A stretch of DNA of 64,000 nucleotides, from the NCBI RefSeq assembly GCF_901827155.1, contig NZ_LR594659.1, forward strand, positions 4,854,501 through 4,918,500. The letters are read 5' to 3'. The DNA is from Variovorax sp. PBL-H6 (GTDB lineage Bacteria; Pseudomonadota; Gammaproteobacteria; Burkholderiales; Burkholderiaceae_C). Positions 8,258 to 16,439 of this stretch are shown in pieces. Numbering within the stretch: position 1 is the stretch's first letter; each line of letters opens with the position of its first letter. Under the pieces are notes generated by a model that ran no database searches, had not been told where the DNA came from, and saw only the letters and a list, made by a program, of their open reading frames with translations. Made by a program: the position numbers and the translations under genes.

Positions 8258-9010
8258 CTAACGCCCGTTGTCCAGCCGCCCCGCCGCCAGCCGCAGCACG
8301 CGATCGCAACGACTGGCCAGCGCCTCGTCGTGCGTAACCACGACGAACGCGGTGCGGCGCTCGCGCGCCAGCTTCAACATCTGCGCGAACACGCCATCGG
8401 CGGTGTTGCGATCGAGGTTGCCGGTGGGCTCGTCGGCCAGCACGCAGTCGGGCTGGGTGACCAATGCGCGGGCGATCGCCACGCGCTGGCGCTCGCCGCC
8501 TGAGAGCTCGGCCGGGCGATGATGGAGTCGCTCGGCCAGTCCCACGGCCGCCAGCATCGCAGCGGCAGCCTCCGCCGCCTGCTGAGGCGGCGTGCGGCGG
8601 ATCTTCAGCGGCATTGCAACGTTGTCCAGCGCGCTGAACTCCGGCAGCAGATGGTGGAACTGGTAGACAAAGCCCAGGTGCGCGTTGCGCAACCGGCCCT
8701 GCTCGGCCGCGTCCGCATGCGCAATGTTCTTGCCGTGCAGTTCCACGGTGCCGGCGGTGGGCGCATCGAGCCCGCCCATCAGGTGCAACAGCGTGCTCTT
8801 GCCGGAGCCCGAGGCGCCGACGATCGCCAGCGTCTCGCCGGCGCGCACGTCGAGGTCGACCCCGTGCAGCACCGTGAGGTCGATGCGCCCTTCATGAAAA
8901 CGCTTGGTCAGTCCCCTCACCTGCAGCACGACCGGGCGCTGCGAGCCTGCAGCGGCCTCCTCGGCACGCAGCGACGACACGCCGGAGCCGAGCGTTGCGG
9001 CTTCATTCAT
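8258..9010 (-). CDS. lolD: Lipoprotein-releasing ABC transporter ATPase LolD
   Basis: A 250-residue ABC ATPase with Walker [11 protein letters not shown]-loop [12 protein letters not shown] (the Lol-specific Q-F-H-L-L-P-E-F), signature [15 protein letters not shown] and Walker [13 protein letters not shown]. It powers the release of outer-membrane lipoproteins from the inner membrane to LolA. It overlaps the upstream permease gene by 8 bp and the two form one operon. A 24-residue N-terminal extension before [12 protein letters not shown] is not conserved in the family, so a later start is possible, though none with a clear site was seen. Confidence 0.93.
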   Translation of the reverse strand: MNEAATLGSGVSSLRAEEAAAGSQRPVVLQVRGLTKRFHEGRIDLTVLHGVDLDVRAGETLAIVGASGSGKSTLLHLMGGLDAPTAGTVELHGKNIAHADAAEQGRLRNAHLGFVYQFHHLLPEFSALDNVAMPLKIRRTPPQQAAEAAAAMLAAVGLAERLHHRPAELSGGERQRVAIARALVTQPDCVLADEPTGNLDRNTADGVFAQMLKLARERRTAFVVVTHDEALASRCDRVLRLAAGRLDNGR

Positions 9011-10259
9011 AGCGCAGCGCCTCCGCCGGATTGACGCGGCTCGCGCGCCAGCTCGGATAGAGCGTGGCCACGAAGGACAACGCCAGCGAGATCAGCGCGA
9101 TCGGCAGGATGTCGCCGCGCTGCGGATCGCTGGGCATCCTGCTGATGAGGTAGATGTCCTGCGGAAGGAAGCGCGCGTTGAAGAGCCGCTCCAGCGCCGG
9201 CACGATCACATCGATGTTGTAGGCGATGCCAAGGCCCAGCAGCAGTCCGGCAAGCGTGCCGATCACGCCCACCATGGCGCCCTGCACCACGAAGATGCTC
9301 ATGATGCTTTTCGGACTCGAGCCCAGCGTGCGCAGGATGGCGATGTCGGCGCGCTTGTCGGTCACCGTCATCACCAGCGTGGACACCAGGTTGAAGGCCG
9401 CGACCGCGACGATCAGCGTGAGGATGATGAACATCATCCGCTTCTCCACCTGCACCGCGGCGAACCAGGTCCTGTTCTGGCGCGTCCAGTCGCGGATCAG
9501 GAACTCGCCGGGCAGCGTGACGGCCAGCTCGTCTGCCACCTCGCGCGCACGGTGCAGGTCCTTGAGCTTCAGGCGCAGGCCGCTCGGCCCTTCGAGCCGG
9601 AACACGCGCGCAGCGTCCTGCTCGTGGATCATGGCGAGCGCCGAGTCGTACTCGTAATGCCCCGAATCGAAAGTGCCGACCACCGTGAATTGCTTCAATC
9701 GCGGCACCACGCCGGCCGGCGTGACCTGCCCGCCAGGCGCGATGAGCGTCACCCGGTCGCCCACCTGCACGAAGAGCGAGCGGGCCAGTTCGACGCCGAG
9801 CACGATGCCGAACTCGCCCGGCACCAGCTTGTCCAGCGCGCCCTTCTGGGCGGTGGTGGAGATGTCGGTCACCTGTGGCTCCAGCGACGGCTCGATGCCG
9901 CGCACGAGCGTGCCCTTCATGTCCTCGCCGCGCGCGATCAGCGCCTGGGCGGCGATGAAGGGCGCGACACCGATGACGTTGGGATTCTTGCGCGCGGCCT
10001 CGGCGATGGCGTCGATGTCCGCCAGTGCCTGGCCGTCGCGCGAGAAGATCTCGATGTGCGAGATCACGCCGAGCATCCGATCGGTCACCTCCTTCTGGAA
10101 GCCGTTCATCACCGAGAGCACGATGATCAGCGCCGCCACCCCCAGCGCGATGCCGAGCATGGAGACGCCGGATATGAAGGAAATGAAGCCGTTGCGCCGC
10201 GTGGCCCGGCCCGCGCGCGTATAGCGCCAGCCGAGTTGCAGTTCATAGGGGAGAGGCAT
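9003..10259 (-). CDS. lolC: Lipoprotein-releasing ABC transporter permease LolC/E type
   Basis: A 418-residue inner-membrane protein: N-terminal helix near residue 30-50 ([20 protein letters not shown]), a large periplasmic domain (about 60-270), then three C-terminal helices ([38 protein letters not shown] and [19 protein letters not shown]). The family removes mature lipoproteins from the inner membrane with LolD. Only one permease gene accompanies lolD here. Enterobacteria have both LolC and LolE, so this could be a single-permease (LolF-like) system, or the partner lies elsewhere. It is divergent from the gene at 10295. Confidence 0.92.
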   Translation of the reverse strand: MPLPYELQLGWRYTRAGRATRRNGFISFISGVSMLGIALGVAALIIVLSVMNGFQKEVTDRMLGVISHIEIFSRDGQALADIDAIAEAARKNPNVIGVAPFIAAQALIARGEDMKGTLVRGIEPSLEPQVTDISTTAQKGALDKLVPGEFGIVLGVELARSLFVQVGDRVTLIAPGGQVTPAGVVPRLKQFTVVGTFDSGHYEYDSALAMIHEQDAARVFRLEGPSGLRLKLKDLHRAREVADELAVTLPGEFLIRDWTRQNRTWFAAVQVEKRMMFIILTLIVAVAAFNLVSTLVMTVTDKRADIAILRTLGSSPKSIMSIFVVQGAMVGVIGTLAGLLLGLGIAYNIDVIVPALERLFNARFLPQDIYLISRMPSDPQRGDILPIALISLALSFVATLYPSWRASRVNPAEALRYE

Positions 10260-10294
10260 AGAAGTGGAATTGTGGCATCCCGGACAATAGGCCC

Positions 10295-11263
10295 ATGCCC
10301 GCGCCGCCCTCTGCCTCCCATCTGCTCATTCCTTTCGCCGGCCGCGGCACGCCGACTTGCCGGGAGGCGACAGGCAGCCTGCGGCTGCCCAGGCTGGAAA
10401 GCCTGCTCTCCCGTCTCGCGCTCGTGCACGAAGACCTGCAGGACGAAAGCACCCTCTCCCCTCCGCACGAACGTGCCCTGGCCGCGGCGCTCGGCATCTC
10501 GGCGCCTGACGGGCAGATCCCCTGGGCCGCGCTGGAGGCACGGCGCGCCGGCCTCGACGGCGCCGGCGAGGACGGCAGCTGGGGCATCGCCACCCTGTGC
10601 CACTGGCAGGTGGGCATCGACGACGTGGTGCTGGGCGATCCGGGCGCGATTCGCATCGACGCGGCCGAGTCGGAAGCCCTGCTGGAAATCGCCAGGCCCT
10701 ACTTCGAGGAGGACGGCATCGCGCTGCATGCTTCGGCCACGCCACACCGCTGGCTGGCGCGGGGCCGCATGTTCGACAGCCTGGCGACCGCATCGATCGA
10801 CCGTGCGGTCGGGCACCCCATCGCGCAATGGTCGCCGCTGTCCGACGGCGCCCGTCCGCTGCGCCGGCTCCAGAACGAGATGCAGATGCTGCTCTACACC
10901 GAGCGCGTCAACGACGAGCGCACCGCGCGCGGCGAGCCACCGATCAATTCCTTCTGGCTCAGCGGCACGGGGCGGCTGCCATCCGATGCCGCGCTGCCGG
11001 AGACGGAGCCGCGGGTGGCCGATGGACTGCGCGAGGCGGCCTTGCGCGACGACGGCGCGGCCTGGGCACAGGCCTGGGCCGTGCTGGACGAGGGGCCTGT
11101 CGCCGAACTGCTGGCGGCCTACAACGCAGGCGCCGAGGTCACGCTCACCCTGTGCGGCGACCGCAATGCGCAGCGCTTCGGCGTGCAGCAGCGCGGGCTG
11201 GCGCGCTGGGCCCGATCCCTGTTCCAGCGTGCCAGCGCGCCGGCGGTGCTGGAGGCGCTGTGA
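10295..11263 (+). CDS. Phosphoglycerate-mutase-like protein (conserved beside recJ)
   Basis: A 322-residue protein that contains ARGRMFDSLATASIDRAVG, RLQNEMQMLLYTERVNDERTARGEPPINSFWLSGTGRLP. This NSFWLSG-type stretch is typical of the Burkholderiales family annotated as cofactor-independent phosphoglycerate mutase-like, usually found directly upstream of recJ as here. I do not see the metal ligands of a true alkaline-phosphatase-fold mutase clearly enough to claim catalysis. The stop TGA overlaps the recJ ATG (TGATG), so the two are translationally coupled. True function is unknown, and a link with nucleic-acid metabolism is only guilt by association. Confidence 0.75.
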   Translation: MPAPPSASHLLIPFAGRGTPTCREATGSLRLPRLESLLSRLALVHEDLQDESTLSPPHERALAAALGISAPDGQIPWAALEARRAGLDGAGEDGSWGIATLCHWQVGIDDVVLGDPGAIRIDAAESEALLEIARPYFEEDGIALHASATPHRWLARGRMFDSLATASIDRAVGHPIAQWSPLSDGARPLRRLQNEMQMLLYTERVNDERTARGEPPINSFWLSGTGRLPSDAALPETEPRVADGLREAALRDDGAAWAQAWAVLDEGPVAELLAAYNAGAEVTLTLCGDRNAQRFGVQQRGLARWARSLFQRASAPAVLEAL

Positions 11264-12981
11264 TGAAGATCGTGACCCGTTCCATCCCGCCGCGCAGTGC
11301 CTGGGCACTGGAGCAGGCCGGCGTTCATCCGTTGCTGGCGCGGCTCTATGCCGCCCGCGGCGTGCAGACCCGTGAAGAGCTCGACGACGGCCTGGCCCGC
11401 CTGCTCGCGCCCGATGGCTTGCACGGCGCGCGCGAGGCCGCCGTGTTGCTGGCCGACGCGATCCGCGACGACAAGCGCCTGTGCATCGTCGCCGACTACG
11501 ACTGCGACGGCGCCACGGCCTGCGCCGTGGCCCTGCGCGGTCTGCGGCTGCTGGGCGCGCGGCACGTGAGCTACCTGGTGCCCGACCGGGTGATCGACGG
11601 CTACGGCCTGACGCCCCCGATCGCCGAGCGCGTGGCCGAGACCGGCGCCGACGTGCTGATCACCGTCGACAACGGCATCGCCAGCGTCGAGGGCGTGGCC
11701 GCCGCCAAGGCGCGCGGCCTCACGGTGCTGGTGACCGACCACCATCTGCCCGGCCCGGCCTTGCCCGCGGCCGATGTGCTCGTGAATCCCAACCAGCCCG
11801 CCTGCGGCTTCGACAGCAAGAGCATCGCGGGCGTCGGCGTGATGTTCTACGTGCTGCTGGCGCTGCGTTCGGAGCTGCGGGCGCGTGCCGTGTTCGATTT
11901 GGCCAGCCAACCGAAGCTGGATGCCCTGCTGCCGCTGGTCGCCCTCGGCACCGTGGCCGACGTAGTGAGGCTGGATTCGAACAATCGACGTCTCGTCGCC
12001 CAGGGCCTGCGCCGCATCCGCGCCGGCGCCATGCCCGCCGGGCTGGCCGCCCTCTTCAAGGCCGCCGGCCGCAATGCAGCGGCGGCGACCACCTTCGACT
12101 TCGGCTTTGCGCTGGGCCCGCGCATCAATGCGGCCGGGCGGCTGGCCGACATGACGCTGGGCATCGAGTGCCTGACGACCGACGACAGCGCCCGCGCGGA
12201 GGAACTGGCGCGCCTGCTCGACGGCATCAACCGCGAGCGGCGCGACATCGAGGGCGGCATGCGCGAACAGGCGCTGCTGATGGCCGAGTCGCTGTTCGAC
12301 CAGGGCGGCAGCGAGACGCCCCCTGCCGCGATCAGCGTCTTCGATGCCCAGTTCCACGAAGGCGTGGTCGGCATCGTCGCCTCGCGCATCAAGGACCGCT
12401 ACCACCGCCCCACCTTCGTCTTTGCCGCCAGCGGCGCGCCAGGCAAGGAACGCGAGCTCAAGGGCTCGGGCCGCTCGATCCCGGGCTTCCACCTGCGCGA
12501 CGCGCTGGACCTGGTGGCCAAGCGGCACCCCGGCGTGCTGCTGCGCTTCGGCGGCCATGCGATGGCGGCAGGCTGCACAGTGGCCCACGAACACTTCGAG
12601 ACCTTCGAGCGCGCGCTGGCGCAGGTCGCCGCCGAGTGGCTCGATGCGGCCGCCCTGATGCGCCGCCTGGACACCGACGGCCCGCTCGCGCCCGAGTACC
12701 TGCGCGTGGACCTGGTCGACACGCTGCATCGCGAGGTCTGGGGCCAGGGCTTCGCCCCACCCACCTTCAGCGAGGAGGTGGAGGTCATCTCGCAGCGGCT
12801 GGTGGGCGAGAAGCATCTCGCGCTCAAGCTGCGGCACAAGGGCCAGCCGGTGGACGGCATCTGGTTCGGCCACACCGAGCCGTTGCCTGCGCGCGTCGTG
12901 ATCGCGTTCCGGCTGGATGCGGACGAATGGCAAGGCGTGCGGCGCGTACGCTTTCTGGTGGAAGGTGCGGAAACCCCATGA
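11263..12981 (+). CDS. recJ: Single-stranded-DNA-specific exonuclease RecJ
   Basis: A 572-residue protein, normal for RecJ. The DHH phosphoesterase core shows IVADYDCDGATA (motif I), VDNGIAS (II), TDHHLPGPALP (III, the DHH signature) and GTVADVV. The DHHA1 region has FGGHAMAAG near residues 427-435. RecJ degrades 5' single-stranded ends in the RecF pathway and mismatch repair in the cytosol. The start overlaps the previous stop, and its own stop overlaps the Nudix start (ATGA), making a tight three-gene operon. Confidence 0.97.
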   Translation: MKIVTRSIPPRSAWALEQAGVHPLLARLYAARGVQTREELDDGLARLLAPDGLHGAREAAVLLADAIRDDKRLCIVADYDCDGATACAVALRGLRLLGARHVSYLVPDRVIDGYGLTPPIAERVAETGADVLITVDNGIASVEGVAAAKARGLTVLVTDHHLPGPALPAADVLVNPNQPACGFDSKSIAGVGVMFYVLLALRSELRARAVFDLASQPKLDALLPLVALGTVADVVRLDSNNRRLVAQGLRRIRAGAMPAGLAALFKAAGRNAAAATTFDFGFALGPRINAAGRLADMTLGIECLTTDDSARAEELARLLDGINRERRDIEGGMREQALLMAESLFDQGGSETPPAAISVFDAQFHEGVVGIVASRIKDRYHRPTFVFAASGAPGKERELKGSGRSIPGFHLRDALDLVAKRHPGVLLRFGGHAMAAGCTVAHEHFETFERALAQVAAEWLDAAALMRRLDTDGPLAPEYLRVDLVDTLHREVWGQGFAPPTFSEEVEVISQRLVGEKHLALKLRHKGQPVDGIWFGHTEPLPARVVIAFRLDADEWQGVRRVRFLVEGAETP

Positions 12982-13856
12982 ACACTGCTGAAACCGAAAT
13001 CCCGATCCCCATTCGACCCGCCGCCACCGTGCTCATCTGTCGCGATGGCGCGGCCGGGCCCGAGGTGCTGATGATGCAGCGGCATGCACTGTCGGACGTG
13101 CACGGCGGCTCCTACGTGTTCCCCGGCGGCAAGGTGGATGCGTCGGATGCGCGGCTCGACCCGGCGACCCATCTCGACGACCGGCCCGAGCGCCTGCAGG
13201 CGCTGCTCGCAGATCCGGACATCGACGCCGCCACCGCAGCGGCGATCCACGTCGCCGCCGTGCGCGAAGTCTTCGAGGAATGCGGGCTGCTGCTCGCCGC
13301 GGGAATCGACCGCGCAGGCGCACTGCAAGCCGCCGCACTGAGCGCGCAGGCCATGCCCTTCAACGACATGCTCGGTCGCCTCGGGCTGCGGGTGGCCACG
13401 CGTGCCATGCGGCCCTGGTCGCGCTGGATCACGCCGATGCAGCCCCTGCATGCGCCGGGCAAGCGCTTCGACACGCATTTCTTCGTCGCCCGCGCGCCCG
13501 CCGGCCAGGAGCCGCTGCATGACGCGCACGAAGCCGTGCTCTGCGCCTGGCTGCGTCCGCGCGAGGCGCTCGAGCGCTACTGGCGCGGCGAGATCGCGCT
13601 GGCGGCGCCGCAGATCATGAGCCTCGCCCATCTGGGCCGCCATGCCAGCGTCGACTCGTTGATGGCCGAGGCCGAAGGCCGCGCCCCCTGCCTGGTGCGC
13701 CCGCTGACCTTCGACATCGACGGCCACCGCGCCGCCGCCTATCCCGGAGACCCGCTGCACCCGGAACGCGCGCGCGTGATGCCGGGGCCACTGCGCCTGG
13801 TGCTGCGCGGCAAGCGGCTGGAGCCGCCCGGCGGCTTCGACGCCCTGTGGCAATAG
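12978..13856 (+). CDS. Nudix hydrolase, NUDT19/NUDT7-like
   Basis: A 292-residue protein. The Nudix box is split: FPGGKVDASDA is separated from AAVREVFEECGLLL by about 40 residues instead of the usual 7, as in the NUDT19-type acyl-CoA diphosphatases, which also have long C-terminal extensions. The REVFEECG catalytic glutamates are intact. Likely activity is cleavage of coenzyme A or nucleotide diphosphate derivatives, but substrate class is inferred from architecture only. It overlaps recJ by 4 bp (ATGA) and is followed by an open gap before the next gene. Confidence 0.85.
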   Translation: MNTAETEIPIPIRPAATVLICRDGAAGPEVLMMQRHALSDVHGGSYVFPGGKVDASDARLDPATHLDDRPERLQALLADPDIDAATAAAIHVAAVREVFEECGLLLAAGIDRAGALQAAALSAQAMPFNDMLGRLGLRVATRAMRPWSRWITPMQPLHAPGKRFDTHFFVARAPAGQEPLHDAHEAVLCAWLRPREALERYWRGEIALAAPQIMSLAHLGRHASVDSLMAEAEGRAPCLVRPLTFDIDGHRAAAYPGDPLHPERARVMPGPLRLVLRGKRLEPPGGFDALWQ

Positions 13857-13920
13857 GCCGCGGCCTCGCTCACTAACCGACATTCGCCTGCTGCCTCGAT
13901 TCGCCGCCCGGATACATCTC

Positions 13921-14526
13921 ATGGAATTCCTCACCCTGGCAGCCGTGCTCCTGCTGGCCATCCACTTGCTGAAGACCCGCGAGCAAAAGAAGCGAATCCA
14001 GCTGCTCGCCAGCCATCTCGGCCGCTACCAGATCGAGAAGTTGATGGAAACCCTGACCGAAGGCTACCTGCGCTGCCTCGGCGAAAACGACCCTGCGCGG
14101 CGCGAGCAGATCTGGAAACTGCTCGACACCACCGAGCAGACGCTCGCCGGCCAGTTCCAGCGCTTTGCCGCCGATTTCGCGCGCGTCGACGACGCCGATG
14201 CGCGGGTGAGCACGCTGCCGCTGGTCCTCCCCTTCGCCCACCGCCTGTTTCCGGCGTACAGCTTCGACATGCGGCGCGCCCTCGCGATCCACGCCCGCGG
14301 CATCGCCGAAGCGGCGGCCAACAGCCTGCAGCGGACACCCCGCGACAAGGCCTACACGATGTCGGCCGAGCTCTTCCTCATGCAGCACACCTGCCACTGG
14401 TACTGCCGGTCCAGGGCAGTCGCTTCGGCCCGCATGCTGGCGCGGCACAAGACGCCCCATGCGCAGCTGGTCGACTCGGTGGCACCGGCGACGCGGCGGG
14501 ACTACCGGGCGCTGGTCGGCGGCTGA
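13921..14526 (+). CDS. Conserved hypothetical membrane-anchored protein
   Basis: A 201-residue protein that I cannot assign. It starts with one hydrophobic segment (residues 2-17, FLTLAAVLLLAIHLL) and is then soluble, largely helical and rich in charged residues, with LIEKLMETLTEGYLRCLGE and FDMRRALAIHARGIAEAA-like stretches. A cysteine-histidine cluster (QHTCHWYCRSR, about 160-170) could bind metal. It looks like a cytoplasm-facing, single-pass inner-membrane protein. Codon use is like its neighbours. It stands between the recJ operon and a convergent envelope protein gene and gives no functional hint. Confidence 0.7.
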   Translation: MEFLTLAAVLLLAIHLLKTREQKKRIQLLASHLGRYQIEKLMETLTEGYLRCLGENDPARREQIWKLLDTTEQTLAGQFQRFAADFARVDDADARVSTLPLVLPFAHRLFPAYSFDMRRALAIHARGIAEAAANSLQRTPRDKAYTMSAELFLMQHTCHWYCRSRAVASARMLARHKTPHAQLVDSVAPATRRDYRALVGG

Positions 14527-14704
14527 AGGACCCGAGACAGCGGGGCGCCTCCTCGGCCGTCAATGCGTCCGGGCACGCAGTCCGAGCACTGTGGCCAAGG
14601 GCCCGGCCACCGACGGATGGTGCTGTGCCATCAGGCGCGTAGCGCAGCGGCGAGGGGATCTCCACCAGCAGGGCATGCTCGCCCGCTGCAAGCTGTCGGC
14701 AGCG

Positions 14705-15373
14705 TCAGCGCCCGAACTCGTGATTCAGCCCGACCGAGAAGCTGCGCACGCCGCTCGGCCCGGTGCGCGCCGCGCTGAGGTCGATGCTGATCAACGGCGT
14801 GATGCTGACGCGTGCCCCGAAGCGCGAGGTCCAGAGGCCGGAGGCGCGGTTGCGCTCAGCGATGAGCGAGACCGTGTCGTTCAGCGCCCACTCGCCCGCC
14901 AGCCCGCCGCGGCCGGTGCGTGCGCCGCTGCCGGTGGCCCAGTCGGCGCCCAGGTTGGCATGGACCATCAGGCTCTCGGTGGCGCGCCATGTCACGGGAA
15001 CCACGAACTGCCCGCCGTCGCGTCCGCCCCGCCGGGGCTGCTGAGAGATGTAGCCCATCGACACTGCTGCACTCCAGCGGGCTTCGGGTGTCGTTCCGAA
15101 GAAGGTCCATTTGAGCTGCGGCCCAAGCACATGGACCGTATCGCCCGGCACAGAGATCCGGTCGATGTTGAGCCCGAGCTCCACCGGCCCGACGCGGCAG
15201 GCCGGCCCCAGGTGCCACACCGTGCTGTGCTCGCTGCGCACGCGTGTCCCCCAGAACTCGTACTGGCACTGGCCGGGATCGAGCATGCCTGCATCGTCCA
15301 CGTCGAAGTGTCCGCCGGCCTGGGCCGATGTTGCAGCGAGGCAAAGGGAGACGGTCCACGCGCGTGCGATCAT
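14705..15373 (-). CDS. Exported hypothetical protein, probable outer-membrane beta-barrel
   Basis: A 222-residue protein beginning MIARAWTVSLCLAATSAQAG, a clear signal peptide cleaved after AQA. The mature part has alternating hydrophobic strands ending in aromatic or charged residues (GWLWTSRFGAR-like, FSVGLNHEFGR), and the final residues resemble the C-terminal strand of small outer-membrane barrels although the last residue is R, not F. The C-x-Y-E-F motif near 35 and a conserved pair of cysteines could form a disulfide. I do not recognise the family. The ATG at 15373 is the only start that gives the signal peptide. Confidence 0.65.
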   Translation of the reverse strand: MIARAWTVSLCLAATSAQAGGHFDVDDAGMLDPGQCQYEFWGTRVRSEHSTVWHLGPACRVGPVELGLNIDRISVPGDTVHVLGPQLKWTFFGTTPEARWSAAVSMGYISQQPRRGGRDGGQFVVPVTWRATESLMVHANLGADWATGSGARTGRGGLAGEWALNDTVSLIAERNRASGLWTSRFGARVSITPLISIDLSAARTGPSGVRSFSVGLNHEFGR

Positions 15374-15422
15374 GGCCGCGGATTCTAGGAGCGAGCCGGT
15401 CAGTTCACCCGGGCACAGACCC

Positions 15423-16439
15423 TCACAGCTCGAACTGCGGCTGCAGCTCGCGGATGCGCTTGATCGCCACGCCGGCGGCTGCCGTGCGGGTCTCGACGCC
15501 AAGCTTCACGTAGACGCGTTCCAGGTGCTTCTTGGCGGTCGCCGGGCTGCTTCCGAGGATTTCGCCGATGTCGCGGTTGGTCTTGCCCTTGACCACCCAA
15601 TAGAGCACCTCGGCCTCGCGTGCCGTGAGCTTCAGGCTGAGGCTCATGGCCTCGATCACCGCCGAACCGGAGACCTCGCGCATGATGATCAGCCAGTCGT
15701 CGCCCGTCTCGTCCTGCCCGGTCTGTTGGTGCAGGCGCAGGTTGAGCGTGGCAGCGCCGTGCGCAATGGCGAGAACGGGCGGCTCGATCTGGTGCTGGCG
15801 CGCATCCGGCAGGTGCCGGTGCAGCCACTCCAGCACCATCGGCGGCGTCGCGGGCGCGCTGGTGCCGCAGTAGCGCTGCAGCAGCTCGCGCGCCAGTGCG
15901 GTCTGCCAGACGAGCCTGCCTTCGGGCATGCGCACGGTGAAGCTGGCGTAGCCGAAGGCATCGAGCGCATTGCGCGCCTGGCCGGCCTGCTGCGCATCCT
16001 GCCGCGCGCGGCGCGCGCCCTGAAGATGCACGTTCATCCGCGCCAGCACCTCCTTGGGCTTGATCGGCTTGGTGACGTAGTCGACACCGCCCGCCTCGAG
16101 CGCCGCGACGAGGTGCTCGGTCTCGGTGAGACCGGTCATGAAGACGATCGGGATGTGGGCCGTCGCCGCATCGGCCTTGAGCCGGCGCGCGACCTCGAAG
16201 CCGTCGATGCCCGGCATCATCGCATCGAGCAGCACGATGTCGGGCCGCGCTTGCGCAGCACGCTGCAGCGCCTGCTCGCCGCTGGTGGCGACCAGCACGG
16301 CGTAGCCCGATTCGTCCAGCGCGTCGTGCAGCACGGCGAGGTTGTCGGGCACGTCGTCGACGATCAGCACCAGGTCGCCGGTGCCGGCATCCTCGCGCAG
16401 GCTCCTGATCAGCGGCGGCGGGCTCTCTTCCCGGCTCAT
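15423..16439 (-). CDS. Response regulator: receiver plus LuxR-type DNA-binding domain
   Basis: A 338-residue protein. The receiver domain (about 20-140) has the acidic pair VDD (28-29), phospho-acceptor D72 in VLLDAMMPG and the lysine in TKPIKP. The middle region (about 155-260) looks PAS-like. The C-terminal helix-turn-helix (about 265-330) contains [26 protein letters not shown]. It is therefore a transcription factor controlled by phosphorylation. Its start overlaps the kinase stop by 3 bases (16436-16439), so both are made from one transcript and it is the obvious phospho-target. The target genes are probably nearby; urease is the candidate. Confidence 0.92.
   Translation of the reverse strand: MSREESPPPLIRSLREDAGTGDLVLIVDDVPDNLAVLHDALDESGYAVLVATSGEQALQRAAQARPDIVLLDAMMPGIDGFEVARRLKADAATAHIPIVFMTGLTETEHLVAALEAGGVDYVTKPIKPKEVLARMNVHLQGARRARQDAQQAGQARNALDAFGYASFTVRMPEGRLVWQTALARELLQRYCGTSAPATPPMVLEWLHRHLPDARQHQIEPPVLAIAHGAATLNLRLHQQTGQDETGDDWLIIMREVSGSAVIEAMSLSLKLTAREAEVLYWVVKGKTNRDIGEILGSSPATAKKHLERVYVKLGVETRTAAAGVAIKRIRELQPQFEL

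Noticed and set aside
10597..12981. A long frame starting inside the mutase-like gene and ending at the recJ stop
   Set aside because: RecJ is conserved only from 11263, where overlap and family length fit.
14527..14704. Possible gene tail between two convergent genes
   Set aside because: Short in-frame stretches look partly coding, but there is no start, ribosome-binding site or recognisable motif.
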